DNA from: Pseudocercospora fijiensis CIRAD86
Taxonomy: Eukaryota; Ascomycota; Dothideomycetes; Mycosphaerellales; Mycosphaerellaceae
Assembly (NCBI RefSeq): GCF_000340215.1
Contig: NW_006921545.1
Coordinates: 773,522-837,521, forward strand
DNA length: 64,000 nt
Direction: 5' to 3'
The notes under the pieces are model-generated. The model did not search any database, was not told where the DNA came from, and was given only the letters and a program-made list of their open reading frames with translations. This document shows positions 22,385-35,205 of this stretch, piece by piece. How positions within the stretch are numbered: position 1 is the stretch's first letter; each line of letters opens with the position of its first letter. The translations under genes and the position numbers were made by a program.

Positions 22385-25215
22385 TTACTATTGTTTTAAT
22401 ATACCGCAATCCTTACTAGTAAAAACGTTATTAGCTAGGCGGTTCTTAAACTTTCCTCCGTAGGTATTAAAGCTATTAGTACTAAAGTATTATTCCTCGT
22501 AGAGAGCTTAATTAACGAGGAGGTTAGCGGCCTTCTCCTATATAGCTTTCTCCTAATCGCGTAGATATTCCTTAAGTTCCTCCTTACTAAACTAGAGGAT
22601 TTGTTTAACTTTATTCTAAATAACGTAACTTAACTAAGGAATTCTATCGACTAGGGCGTCGGAAATATAACTAAGACCTTCGACTAAGATAGCCGTAGGG
22701 AAAGCGAATAGTACGAAGGAGTTTAAACCTAGAAGAGTAGTTAGATTACGGTACGCCTTAGCAACTTAAGAGACGGTTAAGTTCTCGTAGCTCTTAACCT
22801 TAGTACTATTAATAACGCGAGAGTAGCCTAGGTCGATTAATATACGGTTACTCTTAGCCTTTAGATTACTATATAGAAGGTATAGTATCTAAATAGAGAC
22901 TTCGTATTCCTTTAGAGGATTAAGGATCTACTTAGCTTCCTTACTATAGTTAGGTTAATTATCGAATATATAATCGAGGTCGTCGATAGTAAGGTACTTA
23001 TTAGTAATCTTACCGATCTTGTTTAGTAGAACTAGGCTACGGCCCTTAAGCTTCTTAACCTAGTTCGTAAAGACCTCTAGATTATATATACCTTCGATAA
23101 TAGTAGAGTAGCTAGTCTTATCTATAGATATAAGGCAGACCTTAATACGTAGGTAGCTAGTACCCTCGCTAGCTACGAGCTAAACTATATCTTATCCGAG
23201 ACGAGTAGATATATTAGTAGGGCAGTTCTCGTAACTACCTTCGTCTATCTTAAAGAACTTAGTAGGCTTAGGGACGGAGATAAGCTCGTATATATAATTA
23301 GGTCGAAGGGTAACGGTAAAGAGCTATAAGGTAGGATACTAACGGACAATTTAGTTGCTTATACTATAAGTCTAAAGGGCATTACGGCCTTCTTACTTAG
23401 ACTTAGGCAGCTAATATATATACTAAAAGTATATTTTAAACTCCTCCTATATTAGGTTAATAAGAAGAGGAAGGCGTACTCTACGAAGGGATTATAACTA
23501 ACCGAGGACTCGCGGGAAGGGAGTATTACTAGTCTAACGAAAGCGATCGAAGGAGGTACCTTAGTCGAGAATACTAGCGACTAAGTTACTCTAGCGATTA
23601 GTCGGCGTAAGATCGCGAGTAATAGTGCTAGTAGCGTTAAATACGTAGAGTCCTAGGGAGGTCGTAGTAGTAGGACGTCTAGGAAACTAGTTAGTATAAT
23701 TAGCCTTAAAGCTAGTAAAGGTATCCTAATTAGCAATCTTATATCTAATCTTTAATAGGCGGCTAATAAGAATACTCGTCTTAGCTCTAGTATAGAGACT
23801 ATAGAGCTTAGCGGCCTTCTTAATATAGTTAGTATATATAGTAAACGGCTCTTCGCCTAGCTTACTAAGGTTATCTAGCTACTAATAAATAAATAGGACA
23901 GTAGGAGCCTTGCCTATATCGGCCTTAGGAACTATATCGATCTTAGTAATAAGATACGTAATAGAGTCGCCCTTATAAGAACTATAAATATTCTTAGTTA
24001 ATAGTATCGGCGAGAGGCCTCTATACCTACGCTTACTAAAAGAGCCTTTAGAGGAGATAGAATCTTCTAGTAGCGTATCTAGTATATTAATATCCGAATT
24101 ACTATAGTTAGTACTAGAAGGTATAGTAGACTTCTTAGTACCCTTATAGAGTGTCTAGCGAGCGTATAGTGCTTTCTAATACGCTACTTCGGCCTTAGCG
24201 CGCTCGTCTTAAACTTCTTAAGGGACTTTATAGTTATAGGTCGAACGACGATCTTATATCTATATCGCTATAGTATACGTAAGACTAGTAGTCGTATCGG
24301 CCTCTATTTCTAGGCGAAGAACCTTATATTTAAGAATATCTACGCTAGGAGCCTCTTAACCTTTAATAATAAAACCTATACTATTAATACGATAGTCCTT
24401 CTCTTTTAGTAGATCTTTAGTAGACTAGGTATTAAGATATACCTCGGCAATAATATCCTTATATCCCTTCTAGTAGGCTATCGTAAAGTCGTTAAGTATA
24501 AACGATAAGTTAAGGTATTAAGATATACCTCGGTAATAATATCCTTATATCGCTTCTAGTAGGCTATCGTAAAGTCGTTAAGTAAAAACGATAAGTTAAG
24601 TAACTACTTGCCCTACTTCTTACTAGCGGTAGATACCCGATAGATTATAGTATAGGAAAGGTACTCGGCCCCTTCGCGACAGACTAGATATATATTAACG
24701 AACGAAGCGACCGACTTAGTACGCTCTTATCTATTATAGGCGAAGTTTATAAGGCTCTTAGAAAAGCTACTTAGGCCGCCCTATTACTCGAAGGCGTAAT
24801 TAAGAGTTTTAAAGCGTAAGCGAATCTAGGTACTAGCTATCTCGAGGGTATAGACGATAGGAAAGGCTTAATAAAGCTCTTTATCCTAAAGAACGTCGCG
24901 CTTAAAGTTGCGCTTACCGATAGACTAGCGTGAGTTATTTATACTATACGCTACTAAGATAGTAGCCTTCTTAATGTTTCTATTAATAACGCGTAGTAGG
25001 GTACGAGCGTTCTTAATCTTCTCTTAGGGGTCTTTAATAGCGGTAACGATCTAAAAACAGTACTCGAGGCTAGTAATAGTAGCTAAGGCGCTACCGGAGG
25101 GGGCTTCGATTAGGACTAGAGCGGCTAGGTTTAGGTTAAAGGAAGCTAGTAGGTCGCCGTAACTACTAGCGCCTAGCGGGTATAGGGCGCTAGAAGATAT
25201 CTAGTCGACCGAGGT
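22385..25215 (-). pseudogene. B2 accessory ORF3, unknown function
   Basis: A minus-strand frame of about 900 codons lies between pol and the 3' LTR. It is parallel to the copy in B1 (46450-49182), sharing most residues in one frame. Readable segments include STNYSNSDINILDTLLED, RPNYIYELIS, KKLKGRSLVLLNKI and FSKEELKEYLRD. A mid part rich in Ala/Lys/Glu/Arg may be a coiled coil. This copy carries an 86-bp tandem duplication (24427-24598) that would shift the frame. It is not recognised as gag, pol, env or a chromodomain. Being on the same strand as pol, it was probably expressed from the same LTR. Confidence 0.65.
24427..24598. repeat. 86-bp tandem duplication inside B2 ORF3
   Basis: Units 24427-24512 and 24513-24598 are nearly identical, starting aggtattaagatatacctcg. 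B1 has a single copy at the matching place (near 47073-47150). Since 86 is not a multiple of 3 it breaks the reading frame of ORF3 in B2. Confidence 0.88.
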
Positions 25216-26171
25216 AGAAATAGGTTAGAAACGTGTTTGCAAAACGTATTCGTTACTTAATATTAATAATTAATAGTCTTAGATAGAAGGGGGAAGAGGG
25301 GGGGGTAGTAAGGCGGTAGCGAGTTAGTTAGTATTCGAGTAGAAGAAGGAGCTTAGGAAGCTCGCTTTAAATAGGGTACGAAGGTAACGTAGTCTATATA
25401 CTCTATGCTAGTAAAGCAAACGGATAACGGCTAAATATAAAAGTAAAGCTATATATAAGACTTCTTTATTATTAGGGCAGGCTAAAGTTTAATAATCGAT
25501 CTAGCTAATTGCTAGTAGCGACTACGCGCCTTTATTAACCTTTAGTCTTCGTAGATTCTCGCGTACTTTAAATATAACTAGTTAGCTCGCGTCCCTAGTA
25601 GAACTCTATAGTAGTAAGGCTAGCGGGACTAATAATATTGCTAGGGTAGTATTAGCTTTTCTCTAGAGATACTCGGTAATAAGGAGTAAGTCGCTAAGGC
25701 CTAGCGTAGCTTATTTAGTAGTATATTAGTCTATAGTACTACTATTATAGATATAGTATTACCTTTTATAGTAATAAGTACGTAAATATAGTCCGTACGT
25801 TTACCTTTATCTTTCTTCTAGACACTAAGGTTAATAGCCTAAGGTCCCTATTCTTAGAGGCTATAGGCCTAGGTCGCTATATCTATCTAAGCGCTAGGAA
25901 GGGAGAGGGATAGGGAACCTCCCTTTTCTTAGTATCCTATATAACTAATACTAATTAGGGTAGGAATAGTCTTCTCTAGCGGAGTATCTTATTATCGTTA
26001 GTACCTAAGGGTAGTTGCTAGAGTCTAGGAAACTAGAGGGAAGTAGTCCTAGTAGAGTAGGGGGTTTAGGTTCGGCTAGCTTCCTAATACTATCCCTAGG
26101 ATATTATTAGGAAGTTATATCTCGTATAGTTTATTCTAAGGAAAAGCAAAAGGAATAAAGTTATACTAATA
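25216..26171 (-). other. B2 spacer between pol and ORF3
   Basis: About 950 bp without a coherent frame, matching B1 45501-46449. It contains two decayed CCCCGGGG-type palindromes (25630-25656 and 26084-26112), each with an aligned partner in B1 (46008-46032 and 45561-45586). Confidence 0.75.
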
Positions 26172-26991
26172 TTAATCGTAGGTAATAAGTAAAAGCAAAA
26201 GTAAAAGATAATAGTAGGGTAAGCTAAAAGCAATAATAAGAAGGTAAAGCAAAAGGCAATAACCGAGAACATTAATATTAGTAGGAATAGATAAAAGGTA
26301 AGGACTAAAGCTATAGGGCGGCACTATATTTATAGCGCGGAGAATAGTTAATAAGAGCAGGGAAAGCAACGTAGTAGAGGTAGGGATAGGGAAGAATAAG
26401 TAATTATTTAGTCTCGGGGTCGTCTAATACCTATAATTCTAGGCGGTCTTTATTATTAGACTAGTTAGGCTCCTCGGGGTTAGAGTTAGATAGGTAAAAG
26501 TCTAGTTCGCTATTAGAATTAATATCGGGAATGCTCTATATATAGTTAATCTATATATAACCCTCCCTTTATTCTTAAGTTATTCCTAATAGCTTACTAA
26601 GACGTATCTAGGGATACGTATAGTTCTTAGGTAGAATAGGATCTATAATAGCTATAGGATACTCCTCTCGATAGGTATCTAAGGTCGGTAGATAGTCTAT
26701 AGAGGCACTAACCTCCTTAGTTAGGGGAGGATAGATAGGCTCTCTTAATTCGACGATCTTCTTTAGGTTAGCCCGAGGGTATATATACTTTAAGGTACTA
26801 CTATTAAGTCCCTTAAGAAGGTATATAGAACCGTTATAAAGGACCTCCTTTACTCTATAAGGCCCCTTCTATTTAAAGGCTAGCTTATAGGAGTAACTAT
26901 ATTATAGCTTAGCCCGGTAGAGGAGAACTATATCGCTAACCTTTAGAGGCTCCTATTTAATAGTATTATAGTTATCGAAATACTACTTAGC
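26172..26991 (-). pseudogene. pol: B2 pol C-terminus: integrase tail and hydrophobic end
   Basis: This is the C-terminal part of pol. From 26369 to 26172 the frame is open and very hydrophobic (LLSLLLLTI, then Pro/Tyr/Ser, then a long Leu/Tyr/Ile run), with two potential membrane segments. The same tail is in B1 (45306-45500), where it continues in frame from pol. Upstream is an acidic linker and the integrase C-terminal region. The segment is cut at 26991 by insertion of gypsy C with target duplication TTAGC. Confidence 0.78.
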
Positions 26992-27210
26992 TATAAGGGA
27001 ATGCCCTTCTATACCGCCGAGACCCTTACTAGGTACCTATAAGGCACCCTAGAGGTGCCTCGCCGGTATCCCCGAGTTACCTAACTCTTAGTACTATAGG
27101 ATAAGGCGCCTATTCCTACCTCGAGAATCGTTCGTTCCTTAGGCGATATCGTTAAATGCTAAGACTACTATTTACTCGTATTAATACCCCCTATATACTA
27201 CTTCCTTATA
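26992..27210 (+). repeat. C 5' LTR
   Basis: 219 bp with TA...TA ends (RIP-altered TG...CA). It contains one GGTACC-type palindrome cluster at 27029-27062. It is nearly identical to the 3' LTR. Confidence 0.95.
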
Positions 27211-27385
27211 GAATATCGCCTCTAAATCCTTCTTAGGAGTATAGCTATACTAAGTACGACCTCTAAGTAGTAGTACCTACGTTGTCGGTACCTACTAGGC
27301 CTCTTCGAGGTGCCTCTAAGCTACCCGAAAGCACCTCTAACTAACGTACCTACTCCTAACGTAGTACTACCTACTTATTAGTACT

Positions 27386-28822
27386 ATGCCTCCTAAAGGA
27401 AGCAGTATAGCCGCCGGCGGAACCGGTATATCGTTATCTAAGGGAAAAGGTCCTAATATTAACCCTCTAGTAGAAGAACAAACATTCCCTACCGGACCTA
27501 AAGACTAACTTTAGGACGATAATAAGGAAGATAACGATACTACTCCGGGCGATACTATAAGTGCCTTAAACGGACCTCGTAGCTCCCGTATAAGTAGCCG
27601 TACGGAATCCGGTCCTAAAGAAGAAGATTAGGACCTAAACCCTCGGGCTAATACCTAGTAGACGGTAAAGAATAATATTAATCGAGTTTCCCGACTTATT
27701 AATACCCTCGATGCTTTACTACTAGAGGAAATAGAAGGCTAAGCCTTCGACGCTTACGTTTAGAAGCGTAAAACCCTCGTAGATCTCCTTGCCTCCTTTA
27801 AGAGTAAGATTACTATTAAAAGGAAGAGGGCAGAGACTATCGACGAGACCGTAGGTCCCGCCGGTACCTCTAAGGTACCTCTAGGGCCTCTAAGAGACCC
27901 TTTAATTAAGCTGTTTAAGAAAGATACTCCCGAGCTTCTTACTATAAACAACTAAGCTTTTCTTAAGTAGGCCTAAGTATACGAGGCCCGCCTTTTCTAT
28001 ATAAATTGCACTAATCGAGAGAGTACCCGACGTACTTTATAGGCGACTAGCAAGATTAAACTAGTAGAGATTACTACTACCGTTAAACGACGTGTCTAAT
28101 CGTATATAGATAACTATACTAAGTTTAGATAGTCCGAGTATAAAGAGCTTATTAAAGACGCTGTTAGGCCTCTAGCTATGTGACGAGCCGAGAATGCTGT
28201 ATCCTGCTAGAGTGCTATATATTACGCTAATTAACCGGTAATAAAGTTCTATACCTATATAAAGAAAGTCGAAAGCTAAATCGAGTATAGTTTTCCTAAA
28301 GATAGGTCGTATAGAACTATACGTATCGACTTCTATTATACTAAGCTTCTAAAGGATATCTAAGTAGAGATTATCCGTATTAATAAGCTAATTTAGTTTT
28401 AGACTATTAATAATCTCTTTAACGAGGCGTACTATATCGAAGACTCGGAGTCTATAAAGAAGAAAGATACCGCTAAGAATACTCGCAAACCTAGCGGGTC
28501 TTCTAAGTAAACATCTAGTTCTAGAACTAATACCCCTCCTAGTACCTCGTAGGCATCTCTAAGGGGCCCTAGGGGTAGAGGTATCGGTCGGAGTTAGTTT
28601 AGAAACTATAGCCGAGGCTAAGCCTAGAGCGGATCGGTAAACCTAACCTCTAATTCCGCCGCCGGAGATAGCTAAGCCTCTACCGGTTCGGAAAACACGA
28701 AGCCCTAGTCGCTTCCCTTTCCTTACTACGACTAGGGCCTAATACTAGAGGAAGAGAACGACGTATTATCGTCGACGTCGAAGTGCCTTATAAGGGCCTT
28801 ACGCGTACCCTTAAGGTACTAA
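27386..28822 (+). pseudogene. gag: C gag: structural protein, RIP-broken
   Basis: An intact ATG at 27386 (MPPKGSS...) opens a frame that runs in register for 478 codons to TAA at 28820, broken only by TAG/TAA at Gln/Trp positions. An acidic N-terminal part is followed by a helical capsid-like core (28000-28480, for example VKRRVQSYIDNYTKF with a stop read as Gln) and a Ser/Thr/Gly/Arg-rich C-part (RGPRGRGIGRS). No clear CCHC knuckle was seen; an RG-rich tail may replace it. Two GGTACC-family palindromes (27863-27900 and 28546-28580) sit in frame. Pol follows in the -1 frame, overlapping the gag end. Confidence 0.85.
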
Positions 28823-31800
28823 TTAATTATAGTACCTAAGTTAACCTTATCTCCTAGTATATAGCGAAAGTCCTAGACCTAGTACCGTTAGATCTAGTCC
28901 CTCTAAAAGTTACTTTCCTAGATAATAATCGTATAACGATCTATAAGGCTTACTCCCTCTTCCTAATAGTAAAGGATAAAATAGGCGTCGAGCGTACTAT
29001 CCTTTAGACCTTTTAGACTAGGACCTTTACTAGATACGATATAGTTTTAGGGTAGGACTAGCTCGCCGATACTAACCCTCTTATCTCTTTTCGAAAGGAA
29101 ACATTTATCTAGAACCCGATTACCGGGGACCTAGAGAACTACTTTAAGGCGCCTAATAAGCCCTTCGGAGACTCCTACGAGGCCCTCGCGAATAACCCTA
29201 TTCGTCGTATCCTTATAGTAATCGTTAACGGATCGGCTACTTTTTAGCTTAGGGATAGCCGGTATATTATCGGACTAGAAACTACTAACGAAAAATTACT
29301 AGATAACGGTCCTAACGTCGCTAGTACCTCGGAGGTACCTCTAGACTACCTCTATACCCCGGTAGTAGAGGCTCTTACAACCCTCTCTACCTAAGGAGGA
29401 GGTAACCGTAATCCTACCGCTATTAATTACAGTTAATAAGATCGCTAGTAGATCGGAGCGCTTATTACCTATTCTAGGTTTAAAACCCTTTACGATCCTT
29501 ACCCTAAATTAGCTTCGCTTCCTAGCTCCGTCTATTAGTATACTATTATCGCTACTGCCGAAGTTTATTAAGAAATACCCGAAGCATTTAAAGACTATAC
29601 TAACGTCTTTAATACCGACCTTGCTAGTATTATTCCTTAGCATTCTTAGTACGATTATGCTATTAAATTAGAAGTAGGTAAAGTTCCTCCGTAACTGCCT
29701 ATTTATAACCTCTTATAGGACGAATTAAACACACTCCGCGAGTATATTTATTAGGCTCTAGCTAAAGGCTAGATCCGGCCTAGTAAGTCCCTATACGGCG
29801 TACCTATCCTCCTTGTCCTAAAGAAGGACGGTAGTATTTGTCTATACGTCGACTATCGTAGTCTTAATAAGATTACTATTAAGGACCGGTATCTATTGCT
29901 ACTTATTAGTAAACTTCTCGATCGGCTTAGTAAGGCTACGATCTTCTCTAAATTAGACCTTAAAGATACCTACTACCGCCTTTGTATTCGCGAAAGAGAT
30001 AAATAGAAGATAGCTTTTAAGACTCGCTATAGACTATTCGAGTAGCTCGTTATACCGTTTAGACTAGCTAAGGCCCCCGCTACTTTCTAGTTATATATTT
30101 ATTAAGCCCTTATAGGATTAGTTAACCGTATCTACGTAGTCTACTTAGATAATATATTAATCTATTCCGAGAACCCTAAAGAGTATAATAAGCATATCCG
30201 GATAGTCCTTAAGAGGTTGCGTTAATAGAAGCTATATACTAAACCTTCTAAGTGTAAGTTCTATACTAAGTATATAGAATTCTAAGGGTTTGTTATTACT
30301 CCGGAGGGTGTCGTTATAAATAAAAAGCGGGTAAAAGCTATCTAAGATTAGCCTACGCCTCGTAGTTATAGAGACGTTTAAGTCTTCTTAGGTTTCGCTA
30401 ACTTCTATCGACGTTTTATATAGGGGTATTCGCGTATCGCCCGTCTATTAAATAAGTTGCTAGCTAGCGGGAAGTTAGAAGAGAAAGGGAAGGGGAAGAA
30501 GAAGATTATTAGAGGGCTATAGTAATAGATAAAAGATGCCGAAGAATTATTTCGTACTCTAAAACAGGCCTTCTAAGAAGCTCCTATCTTACGATACTTC
30601 GACCCTACTTTACTAATTATAGTTATTACTAATACCGCGGATATAGCCTATACTAGTATCCTCCTCTAACTAGGTACCTCGGAGGTACCTTATTAGTACT
30701 ACTAGTACCCTATTACCTACTACTCTAAGAGTTTTATAGGCGCGTAGATCTGTTATAGTATACTAGATAAAGAATTAATAGCGATTTCCGAATGCTTTAA
30801 GGTCTAGCGATACTACCTCGAAGGAGTAGTATATCTAATTAGAGTTATAACGGACTATTATAACCTAAAGTGCTTTATAACGACTTAGGAGCTTAATAGC
30901 CGCTAAGCCCGCATTACCAAACGCCTTGCCGCTTATAACTTTACGATCGAGTATAAAAAGGGAATATCTAATCTATTAGACGGCCTTTCCCGCCGCCCTA
31001 ACTACTTTAATAGGTTTAAGGATAATACTAAACGTAGAGAGCTAAGGGACCTCTTACCTAGCCTTAAGCATTAGTTAGAAGTTACCCGGGGCCCGTAGCC
31101 TACTATAGAGGCACCTCGCGGGCCCCTCGCGACCGTATCGGTAGAATAGTCCTCTCCTACGGACTCGCCCGAGAGTAGTTAAACGGATTATTTAACGATA
31201 GCAAGCCTCTACCTCTAAGAAGAGAACGAGACCTTAGATAACTACGCTTTCGATAATATCGTCGAACTATATCTTACTAGGATAGGACCGACGGCTAGTA
31301 CTAAGAACCGTAACCTCTTAATACCTCGCTGTCTTATTACTACGATAGTAGATAGTAAAACGGCGTACGCTATCGAGCTACCGGCGTCCCTTACAGACCT
31401 TATTCGGGAAGCTTAGTAAAAGGACGCTTTTATAGAAGACATCCGAACCGGAGCTGCGTAGGCGGCCGGAAGCGGTATGAATAAGGCACTAATAGAGCCT
31501 CTCCTAAGTGCCTTAAAGGCACCTTAGCGCCCTCGGCTAGAAAGATACTAGGAATTCGATAATAATAACCTTCTTCGTTACGACGGAAAAGTATGTGTTC
31601 CTAGCTTTATATCTCTTAAGTAAGAGATCCTTCGACGGAATTATAACAATCCTATAGCCGGGTACTATAGTACCGTACGAACTTAATACATTATCGCCGC
31701 TAAGTATTATTAGCCTAGGATTACTAAAGAAGTATCTAAATACGTCTCCTAATACGATGTCTGTTAAAGAACGAAAACTAGATACTATAAGCCCTGTAGT

Positions 31801-33087
31801 CGGCTACGCCTGCTAGAGGTCTCTAAGGTGCCTTAGAGGTACCTCTCTATAGACTTTATTACTAGGTTACCGCCTTCTATTAGGTTTAGAGGTCGTCTAT
31901 ATAACTCCGTCTTAGTTATTATCGATCGGTTTTCTAAAATAGTACGTTACTTTCCCGTTACGAAGGACATTAACGCGGTTACACTAGCCGAGCTTTTCTT
32001 TAATAAAGTCGTCTATAATACCGGAGCTCCTAATAAGTTAGTTTCCGATTAGTAATTAATCTTTACTAGTACTTACTAGAGTGCTTTCTACTACTATCTC
32101 GCTATTAAGCGCTGTCTTAGTACTGCTTTTTATCCTTAGACCGATAGTTAGACTAAGCGTATAAACTAGTAGCTTAAGAACTACCTTCGTATCTACTATA
32201 ATTAGGACTAAGACGATTAGGCTCGGTTACTATATACTACTACGTTTACTTACAATAGTAAACTATATAATAGACTTAGTAGCAAATCTCTAATTAAGGT
32301 TGCCTTCGGTATTAAACCGAACCTTCCTAATAGTATTAAGATCGTATCGAGTAGGGAATACCTACCTCTAGGGTACCTCGATAGTACCTCGCTAGTACCG
32401 CCGAGGACTAAAAAGGTCGTAGAAGAAGCGTATACGTTTCTATCTAATAGACTAAAAGACTTCGAAGAAGCTCGCTCCTTGCTCTAGTATACTTAGGAGC
32501 TATAATAACGCTACTACGATAGATTAACGAAGGACAAGTACTTCGCTATCGGTAAATACGTCCTATTATCGGTAAAGAATATTCGTATAAAGCGTCCCTA
32601 CCGCAAGCTCGATAATAAATATCTTAGACCCTTTACTATTATAGAGCGCTTCGGAAGCTAGGCTTATAAGCTTAACCTACCTCTATTAATAAAGCGCTTA
32701 TACCCGGTATTCTATATATCGCTACTAGAAGGATATAACGCTCGTAAAGGTTACTAGCTACCCCCTATCGACGATATTAAAAAGGATAGGTCGGAGGAAG
32801 AATATAAGGTCGAGGAGATCGTCGCTTATAAAAGAAAAGGAAATAATAAGAAGTTTAGGGTTACATAGAAGGGGTACTCGCCTAAGTAGAACAATTAGAT
32901 AATAGAAGAGTAGTTAGCCTATTCTCTAAATCTATTCGTAGAGTATAAGGAGAAGATTAGAAACGCCGCCTATACCTAAAGCACTATAGAGGTACCTCGG
33001 AGGCCCTCTAAGAGGGCTCGCGAGACCCTACCGACGACCGAAGTATCTCCTTCTCGTCGGCCTAGTGTCCGACCGAGGGGGAATTAA
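28770..33087 (+). pseudogene. pol: C pol: protease, RT, RNase H, integrase, chromodomain, RIP-broken
   Basis: One frame runs from the protease to TAA at 33085 with no net indel (28816, 30136 and 33085 are in phase), in the -1 frame relative to gag. Protease VLINYSTQVNLIS (active site decayed, probably from DCG or similar) is near 28816. The RT has PILLVLKKDGS, YVDYRSLNKIT and LDLKDTYYRL; its active site at 30142-30153 reads YLDN. RNase H (ITYYSKSF near 30715) follows. The integrase has SIDFITRLP, VSDQQ.IFTS and STAFYPQTDSQTKRINQ. The chromodomain is near 32808-32935, reading approximately YKVEEIVAYKRKGNNKKFRV and later a GYSP block. Palindromes interrupt it in frame at several places. Confidence 0.92.
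30672..30691. repeat. Reference copy of the GGTACC palindrome family in C
   Basis: aggtacctc-g-gaggtacct is a perfect 9-bp inverted repeat around one base, in frame in the RNase H domain, where it adds residues like GTSEVP. Related copies in C: 27029-27062, 27290-27330, 27863-27900, 28546-28580, 29322-29340, 31103-31130, 31505-31526, 31815-31846, 32358-32403, 32984-33020, 33330-33375, 33800-33830, 34793-34814, 35060-35082 and 35243-35276. Confidence 0.88.
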
Positions 33088-35205
33088 GATAGTACTAGTA
33101 GGTAAACTTTATGGAAGTTATTAATATCGCCGGGTAACCGTTATTAATTTCCTAGCTATCTAAGGTGTCCTCTTCTTATTTAGGAAAATAGTATTAAAAG
33201 TATACTCGTTCTTAGAACCTTCTTATCTCTACTTATACGCTAAGTATACCTAAGGCGTTCTTAAGCCGCTTATATTCTCGCTCGAAAATTTATAAAGAAA
33301 ACACTCTATACCCTACCTACTTAGCCTAAGCCCCCCGTAGGTACCTCTAATGCCCCTCGAAAGTCCCTTAGTAGACTTTACGGCTAAGGAAGATTAGACG
33401 CTAAAACTTCGTACTAAGATTCTCCTTACTAGTCGCCTTAAAGTACTACTACTCTATCTTCTTATCGACGGTTATATTCTAACTCTCGGCGGTTAGATAA
33501 CTAAGCGTCTCTTCGAGAAAGCCTTCTAAGCCGCCTAATAGTTAGCCTTTAGCTAGTTATTATAATTTAACTAATCCTAGCTAGAGGGTTCGTAGTTAAG
33601 AAGGTTATCGTTCTTTAGGCGAAGGCGGATACGGTTATAGCCTACCTATATCTTATCGGCGTAGTTGCGCTAATCTATCTTACGGCGAAAGGTATCTTAA
33701 TAAAGAGCGCTATAGTTATTAATACTTATCTTAGCGTAGCGACGAAGGTACTCGAGGAAATTAGCTATACGCTATATTATAGGAGGGATCTATATAGCGG
33801 ATTAGCGGGTGCCTCTAAGGCGCCTCGTAGGTAATACTTATAGGCTTGCAACCCTAACCCTATATAGGTCTATATCGGCCGCACTTTATATCTTCCTTAT
33901 ACTCGTAGCTATCTAGCGTAGAAAGCTACTTACCGATAGTTATCTTATTCGTACCGATATTCTAGCTCCTACGGACGTACTCGAGGTAGATAGTATAGTT
34001 AGTACGAAGCTCTAGGCAGGGCTCGAGAACCGGACTTACTCTATATAAGTTAAATAGGACGTCCTTAGAAGGGGTATTAGCCTTACTATTAGCGTAGAGG
34101 CGGCTATCGTTACAATACTCTAAAGGGCTACCGCGACCTAAGGTCTTCTAAGCGTACGTAAACGAGTTGTCCGAAGCACTACGCGGTACGCTACTACCGC
34201 CTTAATTAATAGGAGTAAAGTTATAGCCGCTACTACTACTAGAATCTAAGGCTATAATAAAAGGGTCGACGAGAGTTAGCTCTTATAGTAATAGCAGTAA
34301 TAGTAGTACTTAAGAGGTATCGGCCTTAGTATTTAAGGGACTAGGAGAAGTATATCGGAGCGGAGTAGTATCGAGTAGAGGATCTAATATTAGTTAGTAT
34401 TAATAAAAAGAAGAAGAAGGTTGTTTAACAAAACGCGCGCTTTTAACTCTAGCGAGATATACTTACTTCGCGTATAGACGCTTCTAGTACCTTATAGGTA
34501 ACTTAAAGAGGTCGCAAGTAAGGCGTATATAACGTAGATAACGCAAAGGGTCGGCGTAGAAAACATACCTTTATTAATCGTTATCTCTAGTAAAAACTAA
34601 GTATACCGACCTCGACTACTTCTACGCTTTAGCGTATAAGCGCTCTTTATGTTTCCTAGGGAAACTATAGTATTTAGTAGATATCGAGGGCGAAATTATT
34701 AGAAGAAGAAAGTAGAAGAAAAATACGCAGTTATCTAATTCCTAGTAGTAAACAAACCTTGTATATAAAAGTTCCCTAAGTAAAGGAGTAAGTAGGTACC
34801 TTAAAGGCACCTTACTCCTACCTTAAATGTAATAGGAACAAATAGCGCGTTTTAGGGCTAAGCCTAATAAGCGTAACTATATTATAGGACGGCGCCGAGT
34901 AGAAACCTATACTAGCGGCAGCGACTACGCCTTAGCGAATAGCTCTTTAGTCGTTTAGCGCTTACCGTCGATATTAGTCGCTTCTACTAGAAGTAGGGCG
35001 AAGGTCTATATACAACTACTTTCTAGTAACCTACTCTTCTCGGAGCGTACCCCCTATATAGAGGCACCTTAGAGGTACCTCTATCCTACTATCGACGTCC
35101 CGTAGCAATATTTCTACTACTAGACTACGTATCGTTATACTAACCTAGTAGCGGCGCGGGAAAAATATATATCCTAAGGATAGGCTGTCGAGGGGAAGGG
35201 GATAC
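33088..35205 (+). other. C 3' region outside the antisense frame
   Basis: This is the 2.1-kb interval from the pol stop to the 3' LTR. Apart from the antisense frame it holds further GGTACC-family palindromes (33330-33375, 34793-34814, 35060-35082), no clear plus-strand frame, and the polypurine tract at its end. Confidence 0.65.
33470..34330 (-). pseudogene. Antisense reading frame in element C, unknown function
   Basis: Between pol and the 3' LTR, the minus strand holds protein-like sequence in two blocks. About 34250-33800 reads segments like YNFTPIN, RSASDNSFTYA, PLEYCNDSRLYANSKANTP and PCLELRTNYTIYLEYVRRS. About 33790-33480, in a shifted frame, reads NFLEYLRRYAKISINNYSALY and VGYNRIRLRLKNDNLLNYEPSS. 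Stops are TAG/TAA at plausible Gln/Trp sites. A GGTACC-family palindrome (33800-33830) lies at the frame change. The forward strand gives no comparable reading. No family recognised. Antisense frames in this position are known in some plant gypsy elements; similarity to those was not seen. Confidence 0.55.

Noticed and set aside
27760..27951. Open minus-strand frame inside C gag
   Set aside because: It is antisense to a well-supported gag frame and has low-complexity sequence caused by the palindrome repeats.
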